DNA of 64,000 nt from assembly GCF_000685295.1 (NCBI RefSeq), contig NZ_ARYL01000006.1:1-64000 (forward strand). The letters are read 5' to 3'. The stretch is from Hyphomonas oceanitis SCH89. Lineage in GTDB: Bacteria; Pseudomonadota; Alphaproteobacteria; Caulobacterales; Hyphomonadaceae. Positions 34,999-43,161 of the stretch are shown here, in pieces. The notes beneath the pieces were generated by a model. It was not told where the DNA came from and ran no database searches. It saw only the letters and a program-made list of their open reading frames with translations. Position 1 is the stretch's first letter. Each line of letters opens with the position of its first letter. Both the position numbers and the translations under genes were made by a program.

Positions 34999-36257
34999 AA
35001 CCGAAAATTCTCACCACGTTGAAAACCTATTCCTGGCCGCTCTTCTGGGCGGATCTTATGGCGGGCTTTACCGTGGCCATGGTTGCCCTGCCGCTCAGCC
35101 TTGCGATTGCCATTGCCTCGGGCGCTGACCCGGCCAAAGGCATTGTCACGGCGATTGTGGGCGGTTTCATGATCTCGCTGCTGGGCGGAAGCCGGGTTCA
35201 GATTGGTGGGCCGACCGGCGCGTTCATTGTTGTCGTGTTCGGCGTGATCGCCCAGCATGGCTATGACGGACTGGTGATTGCGACCTTCATGGCGGGTGTC
35301 ATTCTTGTTGTGGCCGGGCTGCTGAAAGTGGGTAACCTGATCAGCTACGTGCCCGAAGCCGTGGTGAATGGTTTCACGATTGGCATTGCGATCATCATTG
35401 CGACGAGCCAGGTGAAAGACCTCCTGGGCCTGTCGATGGAAGCGTTGCCGGCAGACTTCCTTGAGAAGGTGCCGGCTCTCTGGGAGGCGCGGGGAACGCT
35501 GGGGCTGGCGGCGCTCGGCATTGGGCTGGGGACCATGGTGATGATTGTCGGGTTCCGTAAATTGGCGCCGAAGGCGCCGGGGCTGATCGTTGCTGTGGCG
35601 ATCACCTCAACCGTGGCGGCGCTGATGGTGTTGCCGGTCGACACGATCCAGTCGCGCTTTGGCGACTTGCCACGCTTCCTGCCGATGCCTGCGATGCCGG
35701 ACTTTTCTGTGGACCGCATTGTCGAATTGCTGCCGTCGGCTTTCGTGATAGCTTTCCTCGCGGGCGTTGAGTCTCTGCTGTCAGCCATGGTGGCCGACCG
35801 GATGAGCGGCGGGCATCACAGGCCGAATGCCGAGGTGCTGGCGCAGGGGTTTGCGAATATGGGCTCGTCCCTGTTTGGCGGGCTGCCCGCGACAGGCGCG
35901 ATTGCCCGGACGGCGACAAATGTGCGCGCCGGGGGCAAGACGCCGGTCGCGGGGATCGTGCATGCGGCGACAATCCTGATTGCCATGATGGTGGCCGCGC
36001 CGCTGGCGGGTTATCTCGCCATGCCGGCTTTGGCGGGCCTTCTGATCCTGACGGCCTGGAACATGAGCGAGCCGCACAAATGGAAATCTTACCTCTCAGC
36101 ACCGATGGCGGACCGGTTGTTATTGTTGCTCACTTTAGTCCTGACTGTGGTGACGGACCTGACGATTGCGATCGGGGTGGGCGTTTCGGTGGGACTGGCG
36201 CTGCGGTTGAGGCGCCGGAATGTGCCGCCTGCGGACTGGGAGACGCCGGAGCGTTAG
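34995..36257 (+). CDS. SulP-family anion transporter without STAS domain
   Basis: The 420-residue product is a SulP/SLC26-type membrane protein: about 10-12 helices, the N-terminal signature GFTVAMVALPLSLAIAIASG, the GPTGAFIVVV segment, and LFGGLPATGAIARTATNVRAGGKTP, a strong family motif. It stops after the membrane domain, so the usual cytoplasmic STAS domain is absent. Substrates in this family include sulfate, bicarbonate and dicarboxylates and cannot be told here. The start is the ATG overlapping the leader stop; a TTG 12 nt upstream is less likely. Confidence 0.88.
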   Translation: MKPKILTTLKTYSWPLFWADLMAGFTVAMVALPLSLAIAIASGADPAKGIVTAIVGGFMISLLGGSRVQIGGPTGAFIVVVFGVIAQHGYDGLVIATFMAGVILVVAGLLKVGNLISYVPEAVVNGFTIGIAIIIATSQVKDLLGLSMEALPADFLEKVPALWEARGTLGLAALGIGLGTMVMIVGFRKLAPKAPGLIVAVAITSTVAALMVLPVDTIQSRFGDLPRFLPMPAMPDFSVDRIVELLPSAFVIAFLAGVESLLSAMVADRMSGGHHRPNAEVLAQGFANMGSSLFGGLPATGAIARTATNVRAGGKTPVAGIVHAATILIAMMVAAPLAGYLAMPALAGLLILTAWNMSEPHKWKSYLSAPMADRLLLLLTLVLTVVTDLTIAIGVGVSVGLALRLRRRNVPPADWETPER

Positions 36258-36328
36258 GGCTGGTGCGCCTGCGACGCCTGCGAGGGCGCTTGGGGTGTGT
36301 TTTGAGTTTTCTGAGGAGGGATTCCGGG

Positions 36329-36721
36329 TCAGGTGTCTGGAATAGGTCCAACATATCCGTATTCCCGGCGAAGGCCGGGATCTCTTGCAGTTTGTTCGGA
36401 AGCCATCGCCTGAGGCCCCGGCGTTCGCCGGGGACACGGATGTGGGGTGTGGTTAATTTCACCTGTCAGCGCCGTGTTGAAACTGTGGGATAGCGGGACC
36501 GGAACCCATGGGTGTTTCGGCGTCGCGCACATGTCATCGGACAGGCGGGTGAGGTCGACGCGGCCATGTTTGGTGACAGCCCAGTGCATCTCGGATTCAG
36601 GGCCGCAATTGGCGTAGAACCATGCCTGCAGGCGGCGGATCTGGACGTAGATCAGCGGCCAGATCGGTACGAGGTACCAAGGCAGGCCCTGCATGGGGCG
36701 GAAGAGGCTGAAGTCTGGCAT
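36329..36721 (-). CDS. Hypothetical protein with repeat-derived C-terminus
   Basis: The 130-residue product has a coherent first part, MPDFSLFRPMQGLPWYLVP and on to SDDMCATPKHPW, containing one hydrophobic stretch and HWAVTKHGRVDLTRLSDD. It looks like a real but unassigned family. Residues about 95-122 are encoded by the dispersed palindromic repeat at 36357-36439, so the C-terminus was probably created or lengthened by repeat insertion. TATAAT on the minus strand (36730-36735) lies 8 nt before the ATG, suggesting a leaderless transcript. There is no ribosome site. Confidence 0.5.
   Translation of the reverse strand: MPDFSLFRPMQGLPWYLVPIWPLIYVQIRRLQAWFYANCGPESEMHWAVTKHGRVDLTRLSDDMCATPKHPWVPVPLSHSFNTALTGEINHTPHPCPRRTPGPQAMASEQTARDPGLRREYGYVGPIPDT
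36357..36439. repeat. Dispersed intergenic palindromic repeat
   Basis: Two similar palindromic units, 36357-36384 and 36412-36439, face each other as an imperfect 28-bp inverted repeat. Each holds its own CCCGGCG-n-CGCCGGG-type palindrome (CCCGGCGAAGGCCGGG and CCCCGGCGTTCGCCGGGG). This is the structure of REP/BIME-like elements common in alphaproteobacteria. Copy number cannot be seen from one window. The 70 bp between the SulP stop and 36328 hold nothing else. Confidence 0.75.
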
Positions 36722-36764
36722 CGGCGTTGATTATACGCCGGGGTCGATTGGGGTTGGATAAGTC

Positions 36765-36864
36765 CCTCACCTCCCACGCCCTGCGGGCGCGGGCCCCTCC
36801 TCTCCCAAGGGGAGAGGGGTTGACGGCCGTGAACCACTTAACCCCTCTCCATTTGGGAGGTGAG
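36765..36864. repeat. Second foldback repeat of a different family
   Basis: Nested inverted repeats: an outer pair CTCACCTCCCA (36766-36776) with TGGGAGGTGAG (36854-36864), an inner pair GGAGAGGGGTT (36811-36821) with AACCCCTCTCC (36840-36850), and a local hairpin CCTCTCCC-AA-GGGGAGAGG. The whole 100 bp could fold into a multi-stem RNA. It abuts the stop of the acyl-CoA carboxylase gene. It is probably a dispersed element of alphaproteobacteria and may end that transcript. Confidence 0.65.
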
Positions 36865-36867
36865 AGG

Positions 36868-38415
36868 CTAAGGCCGGTAGCCGTGCCTGTATTCGCCGGG
36901 TTCCATGATGCGGGCGGCGTGGTGGATGAAGTCGACGAGGAGCGGGCGGGTGTCGCGCGGGTCGATGATTTCTTCGGCGAGGAAGCTCTCGGCAGTGCGG
37001 AAGGGCGAGCGGATGGCTTCAAACTTCTTGTAGAGCGCGGCTTTCAATTCGTCCGGGTTTTCGGCTTCGGCAAGTTCCTTGCGGAAGGCCGCCTCAATGC
37101 CGCCCGCCATGGGCAGGCTGCCCCAGTCGCCGCTTGGCCAGCAATAGCGCCACTTGGTTTTTGACTGGTTCATCATGGCGGAGCCGGCGAGGCCATAGGC
37201 CTTGCGGATGACGACGGAGCAGACGGGCACGCTGGCCTGATAGATGGCGGTCATCGCGCGCACACCGGCGCGGGTGACGCCAGCGGTCTCGGCTTTCACG
37301 CCCACGGCAAAGCCCGGGCAGTCGACGAAGTGAATGACTGGCAGGTGGAACATGGAGCATAGGTCCATGTGGCGGGTGACCTTGTCGCAGACATCCGCGG
37401 TCCATGCCCCATCAAGGAAGAAAGGATCGCCCGCGAGAATGCCGACCGCGTGGCCGTCGATGCGGGCGAGGCCGCAGACCATGCCCCGGCCCCAGTCATG
37501 GCCGATCTCGAAGAAGCTGTGACGGTCGACGGTGGCTTCGATGATCTTGCGCGGCTTGTACGGGGTCTTGCCGTCGGTGGGGACGATGGAAAGGAGGAAG
37601 TCTTCCTTGCGCTTCGGGTCATCGCGGGGCGCCGTGCGTTCGGGCAGGTCGTGGACCGAGGGCGGCAGGTAGGACAGGAAACGGCGGGCGGCCTCGAAAG
37701 CGTCGGCTTCCGTATCGACCACATTGTCGACCGTGCCGTTCTGGCCCTGGATCTTCCAGCCGCCAAGTTCTTCCTTGGTGACGTTCTCGCCAAGGGCGAT
37801 CGCGACGGGTGGACCGGCGACGAAAACTTGCGAGAGTTCTTTCACCATGACCGAGAAATGGCTGGCGGCCACACGGCCCGCGCCCATGCCGGCGCAGGGG
37901 CCTAGGGCGAGCGAGACGAAAGGCACCTGCGTCATGCCATGAACGATCTCGTTCCAGCCGGGTGTTTCCGGGATGTACGTGCGCGGGTCTTTCTCGAGGC
38001 TCTTGACCGAGCCGCCGCCACCCGTGCCGTCGATCATCTGGACGAGGGGCATGCGATATTCGGTCGCCATCTTGATGGACTGGACCATCTTCTGCCAGAT
38101 CGCGGCATCGGAGGCGCCGCCGCGCACGGTGAAATCATCGGCGAGGATGACGGCGGGATCGCCATTGAGCGTGGCGCGGCCGGTGACGGAGGTGGAAGGC
38201 GTGAAGGCCTCCAGTTCGTCGTCCGGGCCATAGGTGGCCTTGCCCGCGATCTTGCCCACTTCGTGGAAGCTGCCGGGGTCGACGAGGAAAGCGACGCGCT
38301 CGCGCACTGTCAGCTTGCCGCGCCCGCGCTGGCGTTCGACCGGCTCTTCGCCGCCCATCTTTTCCGACAGGCGCTCACGCCGACGGAGTTCCTCAATTGA
38401 TTTTTCCCAACTCAT
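36868..38415 (-). CDS. Acyl-CoA carboxylase carboxyltransferase (beta) subunit
   Basis: Transfers CO2 from carboxybiotin to an acyl-CoA such as propionyl- or methylcrotonyl-CoA. The 515-residue product has both crotonase-like halves. The first carries the oxyanion segment IDGTGGGGSV and LGPCAGMGAGRVAASHF; the second has VDCPGFAVGVKAE and VIRKAYGLAGSAMM. The biotin carboxylase/BCCP partner is not in this window. Substrate specificity is not clear from sequence. It is divergent from the TetR-led operon. Confidence 0.9.
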   Translation of the reverse strand: MSWEKSIEELRRRERLSEKMGGEEPVERQRGRGKLTVRERVAFLVDPGSFHEVGKIAGKATYGPDDELEAFTPSTSVTGRATLNGDPAVILADDFTVRGGASDAAIWQKMVQSIKMATEYRMPLVQMIDGTGGGGSVKSLEKDPRTYIPETPGWNEIVHGMTQVPFVSLALGPCAGMGAGRVAASHFSVMVKELSQVFVAGPPVAIALGENVTKEELGGWKIQGQNGTVDNVVDTEADAFEAARRFLSYLPPSVHDLPERTAPRDDPKRKEDFLLSIVPTDGKTPYKPRKIIEATVDRHSFFEIGHDWGRGMVCGLARIDGHAVGILAGDPFFLDGAWTADVCDKVTRHMDLCSMFHLPVIHFVDCPGFAVGVKAETAGVTRAGVRAMTAIYQASVPVCSVVIRKAYGLAGSAMMNQSKTKWRYCWPSGDWGSLPMAGGIEAAFRKELAEAENPDELKAALYKKFEAIRSPFRTAESFLAEEIIDPRDTRPLLVDFIHHAARIMEPGEYRHGYRP

Positions 38416-38502
38416 GCCTTCATCAATCGGCGCTGAGAGGGGGATTGGTCAAGCCATTCCGGAGTCGCAGATCGCTTGCCGCTAGGTCAGCAAGATTCCG
38501 TA

Positions 38503-38532
38503 TTGACTCGCAAACCGACCAGTTGGTATGTT
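38503..38532 (+). promoter_or_regulatory. Promoter with overlapping TetR-type operator
   Basis: TTGACT (38503-38508), an 18-bp spacer and TATGTT (38527-38532) precede the TetR gene. The palindrome ACCAGTTGGT (38518-38527, ACCA-GT-TGGT) lies between and touches the -10. The placement suits autorepression and possibly control of the divergent carboxylase gene. Confidence 0.6.
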
Positions 38533-38553
38533 TTAGATCAGGAGACAGACTGT

Positions 38554-39186
38554 ATGGCCCCAAGGCAATCCCCCGCGAAAGAGAAGCTGATCGGCGCCGC
38601 CGTCAAAGTGGTGCGGGAGAAGGGATTCAATGCGACGTCCGTGGACGATCTCTGCCGCGAGGCGGGCGTGACCAAGGGCGCCTTCTTCCACCACTTCCCG
38701 ACCAAGGTGGACCTTGGCATTGCGGCGGCAGGGGCGTGGAAACTTCACGCGAACGAGCTGTTCGGGACCGCGCCCTATATGGCGCATGAAGATCCCCTGG
38801 ACCGGATCCTCGGCTATCTGGCGTTTCGGCGCGATATGCTGGATGGGCCGATCGCCGAATTCACCTGCCTTGTCGGCACGATGGTGCAGGAATCCTATGA
38901 CAGCCAGCCGTCGCTGCGCGCGGCGTGCCAGGATTCCATCTGGGACCATGCGCTGACGCTGGTTGATGATATTGAGGCGGCTCGCAAGCGCCATGGCGTG
39001 ACCGGCGACTGGACCGCCGAGAGCCTCGCGCTGCACACGCAGGCCGTGCTGCAGGGCGCCTTCATTCTCGCAAAGGCGGCGGATGATCCGCAGGCCGCGC
39101 GCGACACTGCCGACCATCTGATCCGTTATGTGCGGATGCTGTTCAACCTGCCTGTAATACGTTCTGAAGGAGAACATCATGGCTGA
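38554..39186 (+). CDS. TetR-family regulator heading a detoxification-type operon
   Basis: The 210-residue product has a TetR helix-turn-helix (about 10-55: KEKLIGAAVKVVREKGFNATSVDDLCREAGVTKGAFFHHFPTKVDL in outline) and a helical effector domain. The start at 38554 is preceded by AGGAG; the reading frame is open further upstream but that part is unlike the family. It overlaps the next gene by 8 nt and leads a five-gene run to 41640. Confidence 0.9.
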   Translation: MAPRQSPAKEKLIGAAVKVVREKGFNATSVDDLCREAGVTKGAFFHHFPTKVDLGIAAAGAWKLHANELFGTAPYMAHEDPLDRILGYLAFRRDMLDGPIAEFTCLVGTMVQESYDSQPSLRAACQDSIWDHALTLVDDIEAARKRHGVTGDWTAESLALHTQAVLQGAFILAKAADDPQAARDTADHLIRYVRMLFNLPVIRSEGEHHG

Positions 39187-40147
39187 CCCGACTGCGCTTG
39201 AAACCCCACATGAGTTTGATCTTGTCCTTGAGCGGACCATCTCCGCGCCCGCAGATACGCTCTATCGCTGCTATACCGAGCCGGAATTGGTCTGCCAGTG
39301 GTTCTGCCCGAAACCGTGGAACGTGACGGAAGCGAAGCTGGACCTGCGGCCGGGCGGCGCCAGTTATCACCGGATGGAGGGGCCGGACGGCGAGGTGAAC
39401 CATGTCCATGGGCAATACCTGGAGGTCGTGCCCGGCCGTCGCCTTGTCGGCACGGATGCCTATGTGGGCGACTGGGTTCCTGCCGAGAATTCCCCGTTCA
39501 TGACCAGTATCATCACCTTCAGGGATCTCGGCGACGGCACCACGCTCTATCGCGCGGTGGCCCGGCACTGGTCGGAAGAGGCGATGAAGGGGCATGAGGC
39601 GATGGGATTTCACGAAGGCTGGGGCAAGGCGGCTGACCAGCTGGAGGCGCTGGCCAAGAGCCTTCCGCCCGAGCCTGTCCGCGTCCGCCCCGCCAATCCG
39701 GGGGATGCGCACGAGGTTGTGCCGCACCTTGTCTGCAGGGGCGCAGCTGAGGCCATCGCCTTCTACAAGCAGGCCTTCGATGCCGAGGAGATGATCCGTC
39801 TGCCGGGGCCGGATGGTCGCCTTGCCCATGCCTCCGTGAAGATCAATACGGGCATGGTGATGCTGGTCGACGAGTTCCCCGACATGGAGGTGAAGAGCCC
39901 CGAGACGCTGGGCGGCACGGCGGTAACACTGCATCTGGCCGTCACCGATGCGCAGGGCGTGTTCGACAAGGCAGTGGCTGCCGGCGCCAAGCCCCTGATG
40001 CCGGTCGCGCGCCAGTTCTGGGGCGATCTCTACGGCATGGTCGAAGATCCGTTCGGGCACAAATGGTCCATTGCGACACCGGGTGAGAATGCGCCCCGCA
40101 CGACCGAGGCCCTGCAGGACGCCATGATGGCGGATGCGGCGAGCTGA
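39179..40147 (+). CDS. Fusion of SRPBCC (AHSA1-like) and VOC (PhnB-like) domains
   Basis: The 322-residue product has an N-terminal SRPBCC/AHSA1 domain (about 10-160: ERTISAPADTLYRCYTEPELVCQWF, GWGKAADQLEAL) and a C-terminal vicinal-oxygen-chelate domain (about 178-305: PHLVCRGAAEAIAFYKQAFDAEE and MVEDPFGHKWSIATP). The two usually occur as separate genes in such operons. SRPBCC domains bind hydrophobic ligands and VOC domains cover glyoxalase/dioxygenase-like chemistry, so a ligand-modifying role is possible. GAAGGAG precedes the ATG, within the TetR gene. Confidence 0.88.
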   Translation: MADPTALETPHEFDLVLERTISAPADTLYRCYTEPELVCQWFCPKPWNVTEAKLDLRPGGASYHRMEGPDGEVNHVHGQYLEVVPGRRLVGTDAYVGDWVPAENSPFMTSIITFRDLGDGTTLYRAVARHWSEEAMKGHEAMGFHEGWGKAADQLEALAKSLPPEPVRVRPANPGDAHEVVPHLVCRGAAEAIAFYKQAFDAEEMIRLPGPDGRLAHASVKINTGMVMLVDEFPDMEVKSPETLGGTAVTLHLAVTDAQGVFDKAVAAGAKPLMPVARQFWGDLYGMVEDPFGHKWSIATPGENAPRTTEALQDAMMADAAS

Positions 40148-40165
40148 CGGAGAGGGGAGAGACCG

Positions 40166-40810
40166 ATGCCAGACCTGAAACTCTATTATTCGCCGAACCT
40201 GAACCCGCGCGTTGCCGTGGCCGTTGCGCGCCATCTGGACTCGCCGGTCGCGTATATCGCGGCGTCGCCCATGCACCCTGATCACCGGCGTGCGTTCAAG
40301 GCAATCAATCCGAACACGCTGGTGCCTGTTCTGGTCGAGAACGGCAAATCCCTGTGGGAGACCGATGCAATCGCGTGCCGGCTGTCGCAGATCGCGGGAT
40401 CAGACTTCTGGCCGACCGATGAGAGAATGTCGGAGGTGCAGATGTGGGTCAGCTGGAGCAATCTCCACCTGACCCGTCCGGCAGGCACGTTCTATTTTGA
40501 GCGGCTGATACGGCCACAGTTCTCGGATGTGCCGGAGGATCCGAAGGTCATGAAGAATGACATGGTTGCGTTTCGCAACTCGGCGGGCATTCTCGACGGG
40601 CTGCTTGCCGATCGCGAATGGCTGGTGGCGGATCGCCTCTCCTATGCTGACTTCCGCACGGCGACGTGCCTGCCCTTTGCCGAAGGCGCGGGTCTTCCGC
40701 TTCACGATTTTCCCAATGTCGCGCGCTGGCATGACCAGCTTCTTGCGATCGATGCATGGCGTGACCCGTTTGCGGGCATTGCGGAGACCAGTATGGAAAG
40801 AAGGGCCTAA
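40166..40810 (+). CDS. Glutathione S-transferase family protein
   Basis: The 214-residue product has a thioredoxin-like N-terminal domain (KLYYSPNLNPRVAVAVARHLDS, NTLVPVLV with the cis-Pro, and WETDAIACRL at the glutathione gamma-glutamyl site). An all-helical C-terminal domain with LSYADFRTATCLPF follows. Serine or tyrosine in YYSPN may be the catalytic residue. GGAGAGGGGAG precedes the ATG. The substrate is unknown. It is third gene of the TetR-led operon. Confidence 0.88.
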   Translation: MPDLKLYYSPNLNPRVAVAVARHLDSPVAYIAASPMHPDHRRAFKAINPNTLVPVLVENGKSLWETDAIACRLSQIAGSDFWPTDERMSEVQMWVSWSNLHLTRPAGTFYFERLIRPQFSDVPEDPKVMKNDMVAFRNSAGILDGLLADREWLVADRLSYADFRTATCLPFAEGAGLPLHDFPNVARWHDQLLAIDAWRDPFAGIAETSMERRA

Positions 40811-40812
40811 GC

Positions 40813-41271
40813 ATGACCGAGCTTCCCATTGTCAGGCCCTTCCTCTGGTATGACAGCAACGCGCTGGAAGCGGCAGAATACTATGTCTCGGTGATACCGG
40901 ATTCGCGGATCGTCGATGTGATGCGGCAGGACGGAGCCGTGCTGCTGGTGACGTTTGAAATCGGGGGCGTCCTCTTTACGGCCATGAATGGCGGGCCGGG
41001 TCACCCGCATACGGATGCTTTCTCGATTTCCGTGACCTGCAAGGATCAGGTGGAAGTGGACCGGATTTGGTCGGCGCTGACGGATGGCGGCAGCGAGGTC
41101 GCATGTGGATGGTTGAAGGACCGCTTTGGCCTCAGCTGGCAGGTCGTTCCAAAAAAGTTCTACGAACTGATGAGCGCCGGGACGCCGGAACAGTCGCAGC
41201 GTGTGATGCAGGCGATGATGAATATGGTAAAATTTGATGTGGCGGCGCTGGAAGCCGCCTTTGAAGGGTGA
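40813..41271 (+). CDS. VOC-family (PhnB-like) protein
   Basis: The 152-residue product has the PhnB/3-dmu-9_3-mt-like fold: PFLWYDSNALEAAEYYVSVIPDSRIV, the VLLVTFEIGGVLFTAMNGGP strand pair, and RFGLSWQVVPKKF. It lacks a full set of obvious metal ligands, as many members of this subgroup do. It starts 2 nt after the GST stop, so the two are coupled. Confidence 0.88.
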   Translation: MTELPIVRPFLWYDSNALEAAEYYVSVIPDSRIVDVMRQDGAVLLVTFEIGGVLFTAMNGGPGHPHTDAFSISVTCKDQVEVDRIWSALTDGGSEVACGWLKDRFGLSWQVVPKKFYELMSAGTPEQSQRVMQAMMNMVKFDVAALEAAFEG

Positions 41272-41286
41272 GAAAGGAAAATCGCA

Positions 41287-41640
41287 ATGACCTATGTCAT
41301 GGGATTCGTGATTGCCGTGCCGACGGAGAACAAGGAGGCCTATCGCGAGATGGCCGAAGCGGCAGCGGTCGTGTTCAAGAAGCATGGCGCACTCAGCGTC
41401 GTCGAAGCCTGGGGCGCGGATGTGCCGGAAGGCAAGCTGACAAGTTTCCCGATGGCGGTGAAGCTGGAACCCGGCGAGACGGTGGTTTTTTCGTGGATTG
41501 TCTGGCCCTCCAAAGAGGTCCTCGAGACCGGCAACATGGCTGCCATGAATGAATTTGAGGAGACCGGCCTCATGGCGTCTCACCTGTTCGATGGCAAACG
41601 CATGATTTTCGGTGGCTTCGAGACGATTGTTGAGGCCTGA
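41287..41640 (+). CDS. DUF1428-family protein
   Basis: The 117-residue product has the ferredoxin-like DUF1428 pattern: YVMGFVIAVPTENKEAYREMAEAAA, HGALSVVEAWG, VFSWIVWPSKE and DGKRMIFGGFE. Small proteins of this family often accompany VOC and SRPBCC genes. AGAAAGGAAA precedes the ATG. It is last gene of the TetR-led operon. Confidence 0.9.
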   Translation: MTYVMGFVIAVPTENKEAYREMAEAAAVVFKKHGALSVVEAWGADVPEGKLTSFPMAVKLEPGETVVFSWIVWPSKEVLETGNMAAMNEFEETGLMASHLFDGKRMIFGGFETIVEA

Positions 41641-41764
41641 ATTGGCCCTGGAATTGGTATTGCGGCGAGGCTGAACGATTCCCCTCGGCTTCAATCTTTA
41701 CTTGCTTTCCCCTATGTCCCTCTGCTTTATCCCTTACAAGACCCATTCCAAGGAGGACCCCGTT

Positions 41765-42067
41765 ATGGATCTCGCAGAACTCACAACCAAGGCTTCATCC
41801 GCTGTCGAGCCAGGCGGCGATTTTACCAAAAAGGTGAAGTTCGACTTTGGCGATGCTGGCAAGCTGTTCATCGACGGCGCTGCGGGCAAGGTCGACAATT
41901 CCGACAGCCCGGCCGATGCCACAATCAAGGTTGACTGGAACGACTTCCAGAAAATCTCCGGCGGCCAGATGGACCCGACCATGGCCTTCATGCAGGGCAA
42001 GCTGAAAGTTGAAGGCGACATGTCTGTCGCCATGCAGCTGCAGAGCCTGATGAAGAAGTTCTCGTAG
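41765..42067 (+). CDS. SCP2 sterol-binding domain protein
   Basis: The 100-residue product is a single SCP2 domain: VKFDFGDAGKLFIDG, ADATIKVDWNDFQKISGG, and MDPTMAFMQGKLKVEGDMSVAMQL. Such domains bind fatty acyl or sterol-like lipids in a hydrophobic tunnel. AAGGAGGA lies 7 nt before the ATG at 41765. A strong terminator follows. Confidence 0.93.
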   Translation: MDLAELTTKASSAVEPGGDFTKKVKFDFGDAGKLFIDGAAGKVDNSDSPADATIKVDWNDFQKISGGQMDPTMAFMQGKLKVEGDMSVAMQLQSLMKKFS

Positions 42068-42096
42068 AATCCGCGACGGCTTTCCAGACAAAAGGA

Positions 42097-42129
42097 GCCG
42101 CCCCGGGGAAACCTGCGGGCGGCTTTTTT
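42097..42129 (+). terminator. Rho-independent terminator after the SCP2 gene
   Basis: GCCGCCC (42097-42103) pairs with GGGCGGC (42117-42123), followed by six T (42124-42129). The next ATG comes only 6 bp after the T-tract. Confidence 0.9.
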
Positions 42130-42135
42130 GATGCC

Positions 42136-43098
42136 ATGACAGACACGCCTCCTCCTGACGCCGTCCAGCGCAATGACTTTGTGACCATACCGGACAATCC
42201 CGCGCCCGACGGCGCGGAGATCATCTGGTTCAAGGGCAGCGGCGGGCGTTCGCTGCGCGCCTGTATCGCGCCGGCCCTGACCTACCAGAATCCGCGCGGC
42301 ACCGTGATCGTGTGCCCCGGGCGGACCGAATTCATCGAGAAATATTTCGAGGTGGGGCGCGAGCTGCAGGCCATGGGCTTTGCCGTGCTGATCATCGACT
42401 GGCCGGGGCAGGGCTTGTCCGAGCGCCTGCTGGACGACACGAAAAAGGGCCATATTGACCGTTTCGAGACCTTTATGGGCGCCCTCGCGAAGGGGCTGGA
42501 GAAGCTGGATGACCGGCTACCGCGCCCTTACGTGTCGCTGGCCCATTCCATGGGCGGCGCAATTGCGCTGGCGGCGATTGCGCAAGGACTGGTCAAGGTG
42601 GATGCGGCCGCCTTCTGCGCGCCGATGTGGGGCCTCAAATCCAAGTTCTTCGGCATGAGCTATCTCGTCTGGGCCATGCGGGCGACGGGCCGGTCGGGCA
42701 ATTATGCGCAGCAGCCAGGACCGGCCGAGACATTCGAGACCAATATCGTGACGCATGACAAGCGCCGCTGGCAGATGCAGCGGGACCTGTGCGACGCTGC
42801 GCCGGAACTTGAGCTTGGGCCGGTGACCTGGGGCTGGCTCGATGCTTCGCTGAATATCCTGTCCACGTTCGGCAAAGCGAAAGCGCTGAACGCGGTGACG
42901 ATCCCGGTCTTCGTGGCGTCGGCGGCAGAGGAAAAGCTTGTCGACAATGCCTCGCATACGGCGGTCTGCGCGCGCCTGCCTGATTGCGAGCATGTGACGG
43001 TCGACGGCGCGCTGCATGAAATCCTGATGGAAACAGATGAGCGCCGGGCGGAGTTCTGGGAAGGGTTCCAGCGTCTGCTCCAGCGGGCCGGCATCTGA
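42136..43098 (+). CDS. Alpha/beta hydrolase, lysophospholipase-like
   Basis: The 320-residue product has a serine hydrolase core of Hydrolase_4/PldB type: VIVCPGRTEFIEKYFEVGREL, IDWPGQGLSER, nucleophile elbow AHSMGG (Ser near 135), and base His in GALHEILMETD. It is predicted cytoplasmic, since no signal is seen. The ATG at 42136 lies directly behind a terminator and has no ribosome site, so either it is leaderless with a promoter inside the terminator region, or translation starts elsewhere. Confidence 0.85.
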   Translation: MTDTPPPDAVQRNDFVTIPDNPAPDGAEIIWFKGSGGRSLRACIAPALTYQNPRGTVIVCPGRTEFIEKYFEVGRELQAMGFAVLIIDWPGQGLSERLLDDTKKGHIDRFETFMGALAKGLEKLDDRLPRPYVSLAHSMGGAIALAAIAQGLVKVDAAAFCAPMWGLKSKFFGMSYLVWAMRATGRSGNYAQQPGPAETFETNIVTHDKRRWQMQRDLCDAAPELELGPVTWGWLDASLNILSTFGKAKALNAVTIPVFVASAAEEKLVDNASHTAVCARLPDCEHVTVDGALHEILMETDERRAEFWEGFQRLLQRAGI

Positions 43099-43161
43099 GT
43101 TCTGCTGGCCTGAGCAGGGCGAAGGGGGTAAGCTGGCATTCCTGACAGGGAGTGGGACGCT

